From Nonomuraea dietziae (GTDB lineage: Bacteria; Actinomycetota; Actinomycetes; Streptosporangiales; Streptosporangiaceae): a stretch of 64,000 nt of DNA. Of this stretch, positions 9,966 to 17,194 are shown piece after piece. The translations under genes and the position numbers were made by a program. The notes beneath the pieces are model-generated. The model had not been told where the DNA came from, did not search any database, and saw nothing but the letters and a program-made list of their open reading frames with translations. Position 1 is the first letter of the stretch. Each line of letters begins with the position of its first letter. Location of the stretch: the NCBI RefSeq assembly GCF_014195505.1, contig NZ_JACIBV010000001.1, positions 5,146,001 through 5,210,000 on the forward strand, in the 5' to 3' direction.

Positions 9966-11205
9966 TCATGCTGGTGGGGCGACCTTCGCGAGAGCGTTGA
10001 TGATCCGGTCTGACGCATCGCCTCGCCGGTCGGTGAGATTACCAAGGAGTTTGAGAGCGAAGCGCATCAGCCTGGGGTGGTGCAGCCCATGCCGTGTGCC
10101 GAAGCTCATCACGCCAGGCTTCCCAATTGCTTCGACAAACCACCTGCCAAGCGTGAAATATCCGCCGTAGGCGTCCTTGAGCACCTGCGGATAGCTTCGC
10201 AGGATTCGCTCCTGCTGGGCGGCGGTGGTGCCGCGCAGCGCCTTGGCGATCACCTCGGCGGCGACCTCGCCCGTCTCCATCGCGTAGGCGATGCCCTCAC
10301 CGTTGAACGGGTTGATCGCGCCACCCGAGTCGCCCACGAGCACCAGGGCCCCGGGTGTAGTGCGGCTGCCTGTTGAACGCCATCGGCAGCGCGGCGCCCC
10401 TGATCGGGGTCGTCATGTTCTCCGCGGTGAAGCCCCACTCCCCCGGCATGTTCCTCGTCCACCGCTTCAGCAGGTCGCGGTAGTCGATGTTCTTGAACGC
10501 GTCGCTGGTGTTGAGCAGTCCGAGGCCCACGTTGGAGGTGCCGTCGCCCACGCCGAACACCCACCCGTACCCGGGCAGCAGCGTCTCCTCGTCCCAGAGC
10601 TCCAGCCAGATCTCCAGGTAGTCGTCGTCGTGACGAGGAGACTCGAAGTAGGTCCTCACGGCCACGCCCATCGGACGGTCTTCCCGCTTGTACAGCCCCA
10701 TCGCCAGGGCGAGCCTGGTGGAGTTGCCGTCGGCGGCCACCACCACGCGGCTGCGGTAGGAGGCGCCGTCCTTGGTCGTGACGCCGACGATGTGCCCGCT
10801 GCGGTCGTCGAGGATCGCGCCGGTGACGTTGACGCCCTCCATCAGGCGGGCGCCGGCCTTGACCGCGGTGGCGGCGACGACCTGGTCGAAGTCCTGCCTG
10901 GTACGCACCAGCCCGAAGTCGGGGAAGCTGTCGAGCTGCGGCCAGTCGAGGTCGTAGCGACCACCGCCGCCCACGACGCGCAGGCCCTTGTTCCTGACCC
11001 ATCCAGGCGCGTCGATGTCGACGCCCATGTTCATGAGCTGCTTGACCGCCCGCGGGGTCAGCCCGTCACCGCAGACCTTCTCGCGGGGGAAGCGGGTCTT
11101 CTCGAGAAGCAGCACGTCGAGCCCGGCCTGGGCGAGATAGAACGCCGTCGCCGATCCGGCGGGACCTGCGCCGACGACGATGACGTCGGCGTCAACCGCG
11201 TTCAT
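9966..11205 (-). pseudogene. Geranylgeranyl reductase family FAD oxidoreductase (MenJ-like), frameshifted as read
   Basis: FAD-dependent reductase of the GGR family, which saturates isoprenoid double bonds; next to nuo and near menG, a menaquinone beta-isoprene reductase (MenJ-like) is the likeliest role. Codons from ATG 11205 give the FAD motif VVVGAGPAGSATAFYLAQAG and KVCGDGLTPRAVKQL. The frame breaks after AFNRQPHYTRG, and the remaining protein (LVLVGDSGGAINPFNGEGIA to KVAPPA) continues in another frame to 9966. Removing one C from the run at 10349-10352 restores one frame of about 412 codons, normal for the family. The damage is a single indel, so a sequencing error is as likely as a true mutation. 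Confidence 0.85.
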
Positions 11206-11348
11206 GGTCGCGCCCGCCTCGCCGCTGGTTGGCTGGTTCCTCGCGCGCTCACGGCGAGCTCCTGCGCTTGCCTGCTGTCAGCTGGCACGGTCACGGACCT
11301 GTCCTGTCCTACACGCTTGTTGGCCGCGGAGTGTGGGCCTTCGTTCCT

Positions 11349-11368
11349 TTGTGAAGCTCTTCACAAAC
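11349..11368. promoter_or_regulatory. Rex operator upstream of the reductase-nuo operon
   Basis: TTTGTGAAGCTCTTCACAAA is a perfect palindrome matching the Rex operator consensus TTGTGAA-N4-TTCACAA. It lies about 145 bases upstream of the reductase ATG, the first gene of the nuo transcription unit. Rex is encoded in this window at 32925-33614 and is known in Streptomyces to repress nuo, cyd and its own hem operon at low NADH/NAD+. The match is direct; regulation here is inferred. Confidence 0.88.
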
Positions 11369-11437
11369 TTTGTCGGCTGGAAGTCTAGCGCTTTTCCGGC
11401 ACCAGGTGGCAGGCGGGTACACGGTTGGCCCATACGG

Positions 11438-11466
11438 AAGGCCCCCCGTCAGCGACAGAGGGCCTT
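11438..11466 (-). terminator. Putative terminator after the DUF397 gene
   Basis: AAGGCCC at 11438-11444 pairs with GGGCCTT at 11460-11466 around a 15-base loop. It lies 23 bases beyond the stop of the minus-strand DUF397 gene. No clear T-tract follows, which is common for actinobacterial terminators. It would insulate that gene from the reductase-nuo promoter region. Confidence 0.5.
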
Positions 11467-11488
11467 GACTCGAGCATCAAATGGGGGG

Positions 11489-11746
11489 TCAGAGGTCGAA
11501 CTCGGCGTTGCGGACCCCTGCCAGGAAGGCCCGCCACTCGCCGGTGGTGAACGCCAGGACGGCACCACCGGGGTTCTTGGAGTCCCGCACCATCACCCCA
11601 CCATCGGCGGCGGGAGCGACCTCCACGCACTCGCCAGTGGGGCCGCTGAAGGTGCTTTTCCGCCACGCAGCGATCGCTCGCGACTCGGCGCCCGCGTCGC
11701 CGGAGGAATCACTCGGGAGAAACTCCCCCACCACCACACTGTTCAC
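11489..11746 (-). CDS. DUF397 domain protein
   Basis: An 85-residue member of the DUF397 family, small proteins that in streptomycetes are usually encoded beside XRE/DUF5753 regulators. The family core is visible as WRKSTFSGPTGECVEVAP, GGVMVRDSKNPGG and FTTGEWRAFLAGVRNAEFDL. The start is GTG 11746; a short run of GTG codons makes it slightly uncertain. It is separated from the second DUF397 gene and its regulator by 286 bases, so it probably has its own promoter. Some homologues act as antagonists or partners of the neighbouring regulator; no enzymatic motif is present. Confidence 0.85.
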   Translation of the reverse strand: MNSVVVGEFLPSDSSGDAGAESRAIAAWRKSTFSGPTGECVEVAPAADGGVMVRDSKNPGGAVLAFTTGEWRAFLAGVRNAEFDL

Positions 11747-12017
11747 GTCTCATCCAATGGCAAGTAGGCGCGGCGATGCGTCGGCGGATCGCCCGCGGCT
11801 GACAATGACGCCAATCCTGGTGGATTGAATCCCAGTGATCACAGAAGCTGCAGGCGAAGTTACCAGATCGGCACTCCGAGGTTAGACGAATGTTGCCATT
11901 GAGCTATGGTACTGGCGGGTTTTTGGCCCAACTGTCCCCATTGCGCGACTAGAGCATCGGCGTCCTGAAGGAGGGGGCATTGTGCTCCTTCGTGGCTGTT
12001 ATGCCGCCGTTCGCCAA

Positions 12018-12042
12018 CCTAAGGTGACAAGATCACCTTTGG
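12018..12042 (-). terminator. Hairpin at the end of the second DUF397 gene
   Basis: AAGGTGA (12021-12027) pairs with TCACCTT (12033-12039), with a further CC/GG pair outside, and the hairpin overlaps the gene's stop codon. It may terminate or stabilise the regulator-DUF397 transcript. No T-run follows. Confidence 0.35.
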
Positions 12043-12263
12043 GCCAACATATCGCCTTCAGGGGCATCGAACTCGCCGTGCCTGACCCTGGCGAGGAAGG
12101 CGGCCCATTCGGCGCGCGTGAAGCTCAGGACGTGGCCTTCTGGCTGCTTGGAGTCACGCACCAGCACGCCGCCGTCGGTCCATGCCACTTCCACGCACTC
12201 GCCGCTGATATTGCTGAAGCTGCTCTTGCGCCACACGATCTCGTCTGAGGTCGTTGACTCCAT
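12033..12263 (-). CDS. DUF397 domain protein adjacent to XRE regulator
   Basis: A 76-residue DUF397 protein with the core WRKSSFSNISGECVEVAW, GGVLVRDSKQPEG and FTRAEWAAFLARVRHGEFD. I chose ATG 12263 (MESTTSDEIV), seven bases after GAGGA; the frame could extend to 12299. It lies 58 bases downstream of the XRE/DUF5753 gene on the same strand, the standard two-gene arrangement in which the small protein is thought to modulate the regulator. It shares about half its core with the other DUF397 protein at 11489, so the two are likely paralogues. Confidence 0.87.
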   Translation of the reverse strand: MESTTSDEIVWRKSSFSNISGECVEVAWTDGGVLVRDSKQPEGHVLSFTRAEWAAFLARVRHGEFDAPEGDMLAQR

Positions 12264-12321
12264 GGGCATATCCTCACTATCGGGGGCCAAAGTGGGCATA
12301 CCCCGGCAGTGAGCCGGAAAT

Positions 12322-13179
12322 TCACCGTGCGTGCTCGCCGATGAGCTTCAGCGAGTCCTCCTCGGACAGGGCCGCGCTGGACACCTGGAAGAAGACGCGC
12401 TCGTAGGCGAAGGTGTGCTCCTCGTTCTCGTCGAATATGGCTCCCGTGGCGTTCTCGATGTAGACCAGATCGTCGTGCATGTCGCCAAGCCCCTTGCGCT
12501 GCGGAAACTTCAGCAGCACGAAACTGTGGAAAGGCGAGGAACGCTCCAGCGGCACAACCCGCACCGAGACATTGGGGCGGGTGGCGACATCGAGGATGTG
12601 GCGGAGCTGGTCACGCATCACCTCCGGTGAACCGAACCTGCGCATCAGAACCGACTCCTCGAGAAGAACGGTGAGTTGCGGCGGATTCGCCTCCTCGAGC
12701 ACACGCGCTCGCCGCGCCCTGACACGCACCAGCCGCTCGGTCTGCGCGGGAGAAAGAGCGCTCCACGCGTCGCCGAACCCGATCAGCGCACGGGCGTAGT
12801 CGGACGTCTGAAGCAGGCCGGGGAAGATCACGTTCTGCCAGGTGAAGATGGCCTCGGCGCCGGATTCCAGGCCGATGAAGTTCGCGTAGGACTCCGAGAT
12901 GGAGTCCAGGGCGTCCCACCACCCCTTGCCCTCGGCCTCCTCGGCCAGGGCCAGGAGTTCCGCGCGGGCGGCTGGGGAGACGTGGTAGAAGTCGGCCAGC
13001 AGGGCCACGTCGTCCTTGTGGGCGATGACCTGGGCCTTTTCCATGCGGGACACCTTGGAGGACGACCCGTCGAGCACCTGGGCGACCTGGGTTCCCGTTA
13101 CCTGGGCATCCTCGCGGAGTCGACGCAGCTCTGCGGCGAGTCGGCGTCGGCTGACGGTGGGGCTCGGCTCCCGCGCCAC
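12322..13179 (-). CDS. XRE-family regulator with DUF5753 domain (Scr1-type)
   Basis: DNA-binding regulator of 285 residues. A helix-turn-helix occupies roughly residues 10-65 (RLAAELRRLREDAQVTGTQV, SSSKVSRMEKAQ) and the DUF5753 sensor domain fills the rest, with TWQNVIFPGLLQTSDYARAL and LLEESVLMRRFG. Translation starts at GTG 13179 with GAGGAG seven bases upstream. The next gene downstream is DUF397. Such pairs are very numerous in streptomycetes and linked to development, but individual targets are mostly unknown. A 17-base palindrome 45 bases upstream could be its own operator. Confidence 0.9.
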   Translation of the reverse strand: MAREPSPTVSRRRLAAELRRLREDAQVTGTQVAQVLDGSSSKVSRMEKAQVIAHKDDVALLADFYHVSPAARAELLALAEEAEGKGWWDALDSISESYANFIGLESGAEAIFTWQNVIFPGLLQTSDYARALIGFGDAWSALSPAQTERLVRVRARRARVLEEANPPQLTVLLEESVLMRRFGSPEVMRDQLRHILDVATRPNVSVRVVPLERSSPFHSFVLLKFPQRKGLGDMHDDLVYIENATGAIFDENEEHTFAYERVFFQVSSAALSEEDSLKLIGEHAR

Positions 13180-13222
13180 TCAGCTCTCCTCACAAGCGTG
13201 TCGAAGTACTACCCACCACTCG

Positions 13223-13239
13223 GAAGGGTTGAACCCTTC
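13223..13239. promoter_or_regulatory. Perfect 17-base palindrome upstream of the XRE regulator
   Basis: GAAGGGTT-G-AACCCTTC is perfectly symmetrical around 13231, 44 bases before the regulator's start codon. Its position suggests an autoregulatory operator for the XRE protein. Rest of the 301-base gap 13180-13480: a second imperfect repeat (AATCCC-AGC-GGGAATT near 13262) and otherwise nothing recognisable before the plus-strand gene at 13481. Confidence 0.45.
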
Positions 13240-13480
13240 ACAAGGCGGGCATCTCTCCAATAATCCCAGCGGGAATTGCACGACACTTCCCGGAGGGAAA
13301 TCTCCATCCTAGCCTCTGCAGCGCGAAAAGCGGTGAATCGGATGAAGACGCGAGCGCCTCCTCACGGGTCCATCGAGCCGGATGTCCACGCAGACGACGC
13401 GGGCGGATGGTCGCGACCCATCCGCCCGTAAGGTCCCGCAGCACCCGCGCACCCACGACAGGACATCGGAGCCTTGAGAC

Positions 13481-14083
13481 ATGACCAGAGTCACCCCCAG
13501 GCGCGTGTCGCGCAAGGGGAGCTTCCTCCTCTGGAGCTCTTCGGACCACCACTTAACAGCAGGCGGGCCGCCCAGTGAGGGGCACCCGCGAAACCACCCG
13601 CACATACCGCAGGCACGGGACCTGCCGGCCTTCCTCGGAGCGCTGTTCAGGTGGCGATCGGAGGTGGCGGCCTTCGGGCTGACCGCGATGGCCACCGCGC
13701 AGGTGGCGATGTGGACGAACGCGGTCACCGCGGGGATGGCGCTGGTCGGCGTCGCCCTCGCGTGCGCGGGGACGCCGCAGGCCAGACGGGAGATCGTCGG
13801 CTACGCCGTCTCGGTGATCGTGCGCCACCGCTTCCAGGGACTGGCCAGAAGGACCTCGATGCGGACGACGAGAGGCCGCCTCCCACTCGTGCTCAGGATG
13901 AGCGTGGAGGGCGCCAGCGTGCTGCTGCTCCTCGGGCTGCGGTCGGGGCTGAGCCTCGAACTGCTCGAGGACTACGCGGCCGAGATCAGGACCGCCTGCC
14001 TGGCACAGGCGGTCGTCTTCTATCAGCACCCTGCCAACGGCGGCCTGGTGACGATGGAAGTGGTTCAACCCTGGGGCTTGTAG
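13481..14083 (+). CDS. Hypothetical membrane protein
   Basis: A 200-residue protein without a family I recognise. It has a basic, disordered N-terminus of about 50 residues and then two closely spaced hydrophobic helices (AAFGLTAMATAQVAMWTN, AVTAGMALVGVALACAG) and a third weaker one in SVEGASVLLLLGLRSGL. The cytoplasmic side is arginine-rich. GGAG about ten bases before the ATG is a plausible ribosome site. Its 3' end overlaps convergent menG by 19 bases. It faces away from the XRE regulator, with the intervening 301 bases shared as a divergent promoter region. Confidence 0.6.
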   Translation: MTRVTPRRVSRKGSFLLWSSSDHHLTAGGPPSEGHPRNHPHIPQARDLPAFLGALFRWRSEVAAFGLTAMATAQVAMWTNAVTAGMALVGVALACAGTPQARREIVGYAVSVIVRHRFQGLARRTSMRTTRGRLPLVLRMSVEGASVLLLLGLRSGLSLELLEDYAAEIRTACLAQAVVFYQHPANGGLVTMEVVQPWGL

Positions 14084-14784
14084 CCCCTGTGCAGGGCGAC
14101 GATGCCCAGGTTGAGGTTGCGCCACGCCACCCGCTCCCAGCCGGCCCTCTGGATGATCCTGGCCAGGGCCGGCTGGTCGTGCCAGTCTCTGATGGACTCG
14201 GCGAGGTACTCGTAGGAGCCGTCGTTGGAGCCGAAGACCTTGGCCACCTTGGGCAGCATCTTCATCAGGTACTCGCGGTAGACCAGGTCGAACGACTTGA
14301 CCGTCACGTGGGAGAACTCGAGGATCACCAGCTTGCCGCCCGGCTTGGTGACGCGCAGCATCTCGCGCAGGGCCTGCTCGGTGTCGTGCACGTTGCGCAG
14401 CGCCACCGAGATCGTCACGGCGTCGAAGGCGTTGTCGGCGAACGGCAGGTTCAGCGCGTCACCCGCGATGAACGGCAGACCGGGGCCGGTGAGCGCGTTG
14501 CGCCCCCTGCGCCTGACCCCGGTGCTCAGCATGCCGAAGGAGAAGTCGGAGGCGATCGCGCGAGCGCCCAGCCCGGTGAAGGCGTCGGTGGAGGTTCCCG
14601 TGCCCGCTCCGAGGTCGAGCACGATCTCACCGGGACCCGCGTCGACGGCCTCGGCCACGGCCTTGCGCCACAATCGCACCTGGCCGAGCGAGATGACGTC
14701 GTTCACGAGGTCGTATCGCCGGGCCGTGCGATCGAACATCGCGGCGACCTCATGCGGCTGCTTGTCCAACTGTGCGCGGGTCAT
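14065..14784 (-). CDS. menG: Demethylmenaquinone methyltransferase
   Basis: SAM-dependent C-methyltransferase (UbiE/MenG family) for the last step of menaquinone synthesis. The 239-residue sequence has the N-terminal MFDRTARRYDLVNDVISLGQ, the SAM motif I VLDLGAGTGTSTDAF, and the family segments AFDAVTISVALRNVHD and PGGKLVILEFSHV. It is monocistronic, bordered by a convergent gene and a divergent one. Its product is the electron acceptor of the complex I encoded in this window, and the GGR-family gene at 9966 would modify the same quinone. Confidence 0.93.
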   Translation of the reverse strand: MTRAQLDKQPHEVAAMFDRTARRYDLVNDVISLGQVRLWRKAVAEAVDAGPGEIVLDLGAGTGTSTDAFTGLGARAIASDFSFGMLSTGVRRRGRNALTGPGLPFIAGDALNLPFADNAFDAVTISVALRNVHDTEQALREMLRVTKPGGKLVILEFSHVTVKSFDLVYREYLMKMLPKVAKVFGSNDGSYEYLAESIRDWHDQPALARIIQRAGWERVAWRNLNLGIVALHRGYKPQG

Positions 14785-14861
14785 GGGACAAGCCTAGGGC
14801 TTTAGCGGCAATAAACCGGAAGTAGTCGCTCGATTACTCACAGTATGCTAAGACTTGGCGA

Positions 14862-16043
14862 ATGCTTGCCCGGACCACCCTCGCGGCGCTCGTCGCCGTC
14901 TCCCCCATCGCGCACGCGCGCGTGGTGTCGGCCAACCCCGTCGACACCACACCCCACGTGCTCGACGGCATCGTCAACGCCATCGCGCTGGTCGGCGACA
15001 CGGTCGTCGTCGGCGGCTCCTTCAGCGAGGTGAGTGACGCGCACGGCTCCACGACGCTGGAGCGCGCCAATCTCTTCGCCTACGACCTGCGCACCGGCGA
15101 GATCCTCCCCCACTTCGCCCCCGACATGTCCTCGCCCGTCTACGCGCTGGCCGAGGGCGCGGGCGGCACCGTCTACGTCGGCGGCGCGGGGCTCGTACGG
15201 CTGCGCCTGTCCGACGGCTCGGCCGTACGGAGCTTCAATCCCAGGGTGAGCGGTGGCACGGTCTCCACGCTCGCCAGGAAGGGGTCGAAGCTCTACGTGG
15301 GCGGCGACTTCACCCAGCCGAGGCTCGCGCTGGCCAGGCTCAGCGCCACGACAGGTGTGGCCGACGCGAGCTTCGCGATCACGCCGGGCCACCCGCGCAC
15401 CCCGAGGGTGAAGGTCCACGCGCTCGCGGTGAGCCGCGACCGCCTGGTCGTCGACGGCACCTTCACGACGCTGAACGGGCTGTCGAGGCCGCAGCTCGGC
15501 CTGATCGACGTCGGCGGGGTGAGCGCGAAGGTCGCCGACTGGCGCACCGACGCCTACGCCGCCGACTGCATGGCCGTCTTCCCCTCGTACGTGCGCGGGC
15601 TCGACTTCGCCCCCGACGGCAGCTACTTCGCCGTCGTCACGACGGGCGGGCCAGGCGGCAGGAGGAAGCTCTGCGACACCGCGGCCAGATTCGAGACCTA
15701 CGCCCGTGGCGAGCGCGTCAGGCCCACCTGGGTCAACCACACGGGTGGCGATTCGCTCTACTCGGTGTCAGTGACGGGGTCAGCCGTCTACGTGGGCGGA
15801 CACCAGCGCTGGATGGACAATCCGAGCGGGCGCGACTCCGCCGGCCCCGGAGCGGTGCCACGGGAGGGGATCGCCGCCATTCATCCCGTCACGGGAAAGG
15901 CGCTCAGCTGGAATCCGGGACGCGAGCGTGGCATCGGAGTCAAGGCATTTCTGGCGCACGCGGGCGGACTACTCGTTGGTAGTGACACAACGCGACTCGG
16001 ACGGGAGTACCATGCCCGGATTGGCATGTTCCCCCTGCCCTAG
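14862..16043 (+). CDS. Secreted beta-propeller protein (DUF5122-like repeats)
   Basis: A 393-residue exported protein with a Sec signal (MLARTTLAALVAVSPIAHARVVS) and about seven repeats of the type ALVGDTVVVGGSFSEV, GTVYVGGAGL, SKLYVGGDFTQ, AVSRDRLVVDGTFTTL, SAVYVGGHQR and GGLLVGSDT. These resemble DUF5122 propeller blades. Two cysteines (near residues 227 and 265) could form an extracellular disulphide. No catalytic motif is visible, so a binding or structural role at the cell surface is the most that can be said. It starts divergently from menG and ends in a four-base overlap with the convergent DUF4229 gene. Confidence 0.8.
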   Translation: MLARTTLAALVAVSPIAHARVVSANPVDTTPHVLDGIVNAIALVGDTVVVGGSFSEVSDAHGSTTLERANLFAYDLRTGEILPHFAPDMSSPVYALAEGAGGTVYVGGAGLVRLRLSDGSAVRSFNPRVSGGTVSTLARKGSKLYVGGDFTQPRLALARLSATTGVADASFAITPGHPRTPRVKVHALAVSRDRLVVDGTFTTLNGLSRPQLGLIDVGGVSAKVADWRTDAYAADCMAVFPSYVRGLDFAPDGSYFAVVTTGGPGGRRKLCDTAARFETYARGERVRPTWVNHTGGDSLYSVSVTGSAVYVGGHQRWMDNPSGRDSAGPGAVPREGIAAIHPVTGKALSWNPGRERGIGVKAFLAHAGGLLVGSDTTRLGREYHARIGMFPLP

Positions 16044-16258
16044 TCGTCCTCCGGCTTCGGCCGGTCGACCTTGTCACTGATGCGTGCGCTCACGGCGTCA
16101 CGCTGCTTGGACAGCAGGACATAGCTGGCAATCCCGCTGATCACGAACGCCACCGCGATCAGCAGCAGCGGGTCGCGAAGGTTCAGCAGGTAGAGCACAC
16201 CCAGGGTCACGAGAAACAGCCCGATCCGCGACGCGGTGTAAACGAGTACAGGACGCAC
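16040..16258 (-). CDS. DUF4229 domain membrane protein
   Basis: A 72-residue protein starting at GTG 16258 (VRPVLVYTASRIGLFLVTLG). It has two helices and a charged tail (RDAVSARISDKVDRPKPEDD), matching the actinobacterial DUF4229 family. The frame could extend to 16357, but the added residues are arginine/glutamine-rich and do not look like the family. In many actinobacteria this gene sits near menaquinone synthesis genes, here close to menG. Its molecular role is not known. Confidence 0.75.
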   Translation of the reverse strand: MRPVLVYTASRIGLFLVTLGVLYLLNLRDPLLLIAVAFVISGIASYVLLSKQRDAVSARISDKVDRPKPEDD

Positions 16259-16289
16259 AACGTCGAGGTTACTCGGCCCCTCGGGCGGT

Positions 16290-16469
16290 CGCTCTACGCA
16301 CTGGGCACGAGCGCTGCTACTGTTCCCAGTTAGGCGCTTTCGTAAAGAAACACCCACGAGAGCCCCAAAGAGGCTCTATCATATAACAATCGGGCAGTCA
16401 GCTGATAACAACCCGTGATCTTTGTAGAAAAGCACGGATAAATCAGGGTTCGCTCGACACACTGGGTAC
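16290..16469 (+). repeat. Imperfect direct repeat upstream of bldC
   Basis: GCTCTACGCACTGGGCAC at 16291-16308 and GCTCGACACACTGGGTAC at 16452-16469 agree at 15 of 18 positions, 161 bases apart, on either side of an AT-richer stretch. The first copy overlaps the 5' region of the DUF4229 gene and the second lies about 45 bases before bldC. They might be paired binding sites for a regulator of bldC or of both divergent genes. The match is direct; function is speculative. Confidence 0.4.
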
Positions 16470-16514
16470 CTGTCCGCCCGCTGGCAGGAAGCGGGATGCG
16501 AGGGGGAGAGATTG

Positions 16515-16733
16515 GTGGAGAGTAGCAGCGAGCGTCTGCTGACGCCGGGAGAGGTAGCCGCCCTCTTCCGGGTAGACCCAAAGACGGTGACGCGCTGGGC
16601 CGCGGCAGGCCGCATCAGTAGCATCCGTACCCCCGGAGGGCACCGTCGCTTCCGCGAATCGGAAGTGCACGCCCTTCTGCGTGGCGAGGACGTTCTTACG
16701 GCCGACCGGCCTGGTGAGTCCCCGCGCGTCTGA
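16515..16733 (+). CDS. bldC: Developmental regulator BldC
   Basis: Small MerR-like DNA-binding protein of 72 residues, one winged helix-turn-helix without an effector domain. The sequence LLTPGEVAALFRVDPKTVTR followed by WAAAGRISSIRTPGGHRRFR is nearly identical to Streptomyces BldC. I chose GTG 16515 because AGGGGGAGAG lies five bases upstream; TTG 16512 is possible. BldC in streptomycetes sustains vegetative growth and delays sporulation by cooperative binding to direct repeats. The gene is alone on the plus strand with an AT-rich leader and a direct repeat upstream. A short inverted repeat (CTGACG-TTC-CGTCAG) overlaps its 3' end at 16729-16743. Confidence 0.93.
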   Translation: MESSSERLLTPGEVAALFRVDPKTVTRWAAAGRISSIRTPGGHRRFRESEVHALLRGEDVLTADRPGESPRV

Positions 16734-16941
16734 CGTTCCGTCAGCCGGTGATCCTGCTAGTCACAACCCGCAGGGTCACCGGTGCGGATGATCAGCGCTT
16801 ACGGCACGCGCGCCCAGGCCCACCCGCCGTCCGTGGCCGAGGCCCGTCCCCCACGCCGCTCCAGCGGGCTCCGGCCGGCCGCCGCCACGTCGCATGGCCG
16901 GCACGACGAGCCGTCATGCCCCCGCCTCCCTCCATGAGGGT

Positions 16942-17184
16942 TCAGGTCTCTTCCTGCTGTGACTTGAACGCGAGGAACGCCCGCTCCAGCTCGTCGTTCT
17001 CCTCCTCCCAGCGCCGCCTCCGCTCGGCCAGCTCCTCCTCGGTCAGCGCCTCGGGCAGCCACCGCTCGTAGTCCGGATCGCCGGGCTCCACCTCGACGTA
17101 CGCGTTGCCGATGAGCCGCCCGTCTTCGCTGGTCAGGCTCTGCGGCACGCGCAGAGTCCCGTCAGCGAGCCGGATCACGTACAT
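16942..17184 (-). CDS. Small acidic protein paired with the HExxH metalloprotease
   Basis: An 80-residue acidic protein that I do not recognise. Its N-terminal half is probably beta-rich (MYVIRLADGTLRVPQSLTSE) and the C-terminal half a charged helix (LTEEELAERRRRWEEENDEL). It starts at ATG 17184 just 10 bases after the metalloprotease stop; the stop codon is part of TAGGTGA, which serves as its ribosome site. So the two are almost certainly cotranscribed and translationally coupled. An inhibitor or immunity role for the neighbouring protease is possible but unproved. The 208 bases between this gene and bldC contain nothing I can assign. Confidence 0.6.
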   Translation of the reverse strand: MYVIRLADGTLRVPQSLTSEDGRLIGNAYVEVEPGDPDYERWLPEALTEEELAERRRRWEEENDELERAFLAFKSQQEET

Positions 17185-17194
17185 GGCTGATCAC

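Noticed and set aside
13237..13243. TTCACAA half-site near the XRE regulator as a Rex operator
   Set aside because: The opposite half-site is absent; the bases belong to the edge of the GAAGGGTT palindrome.
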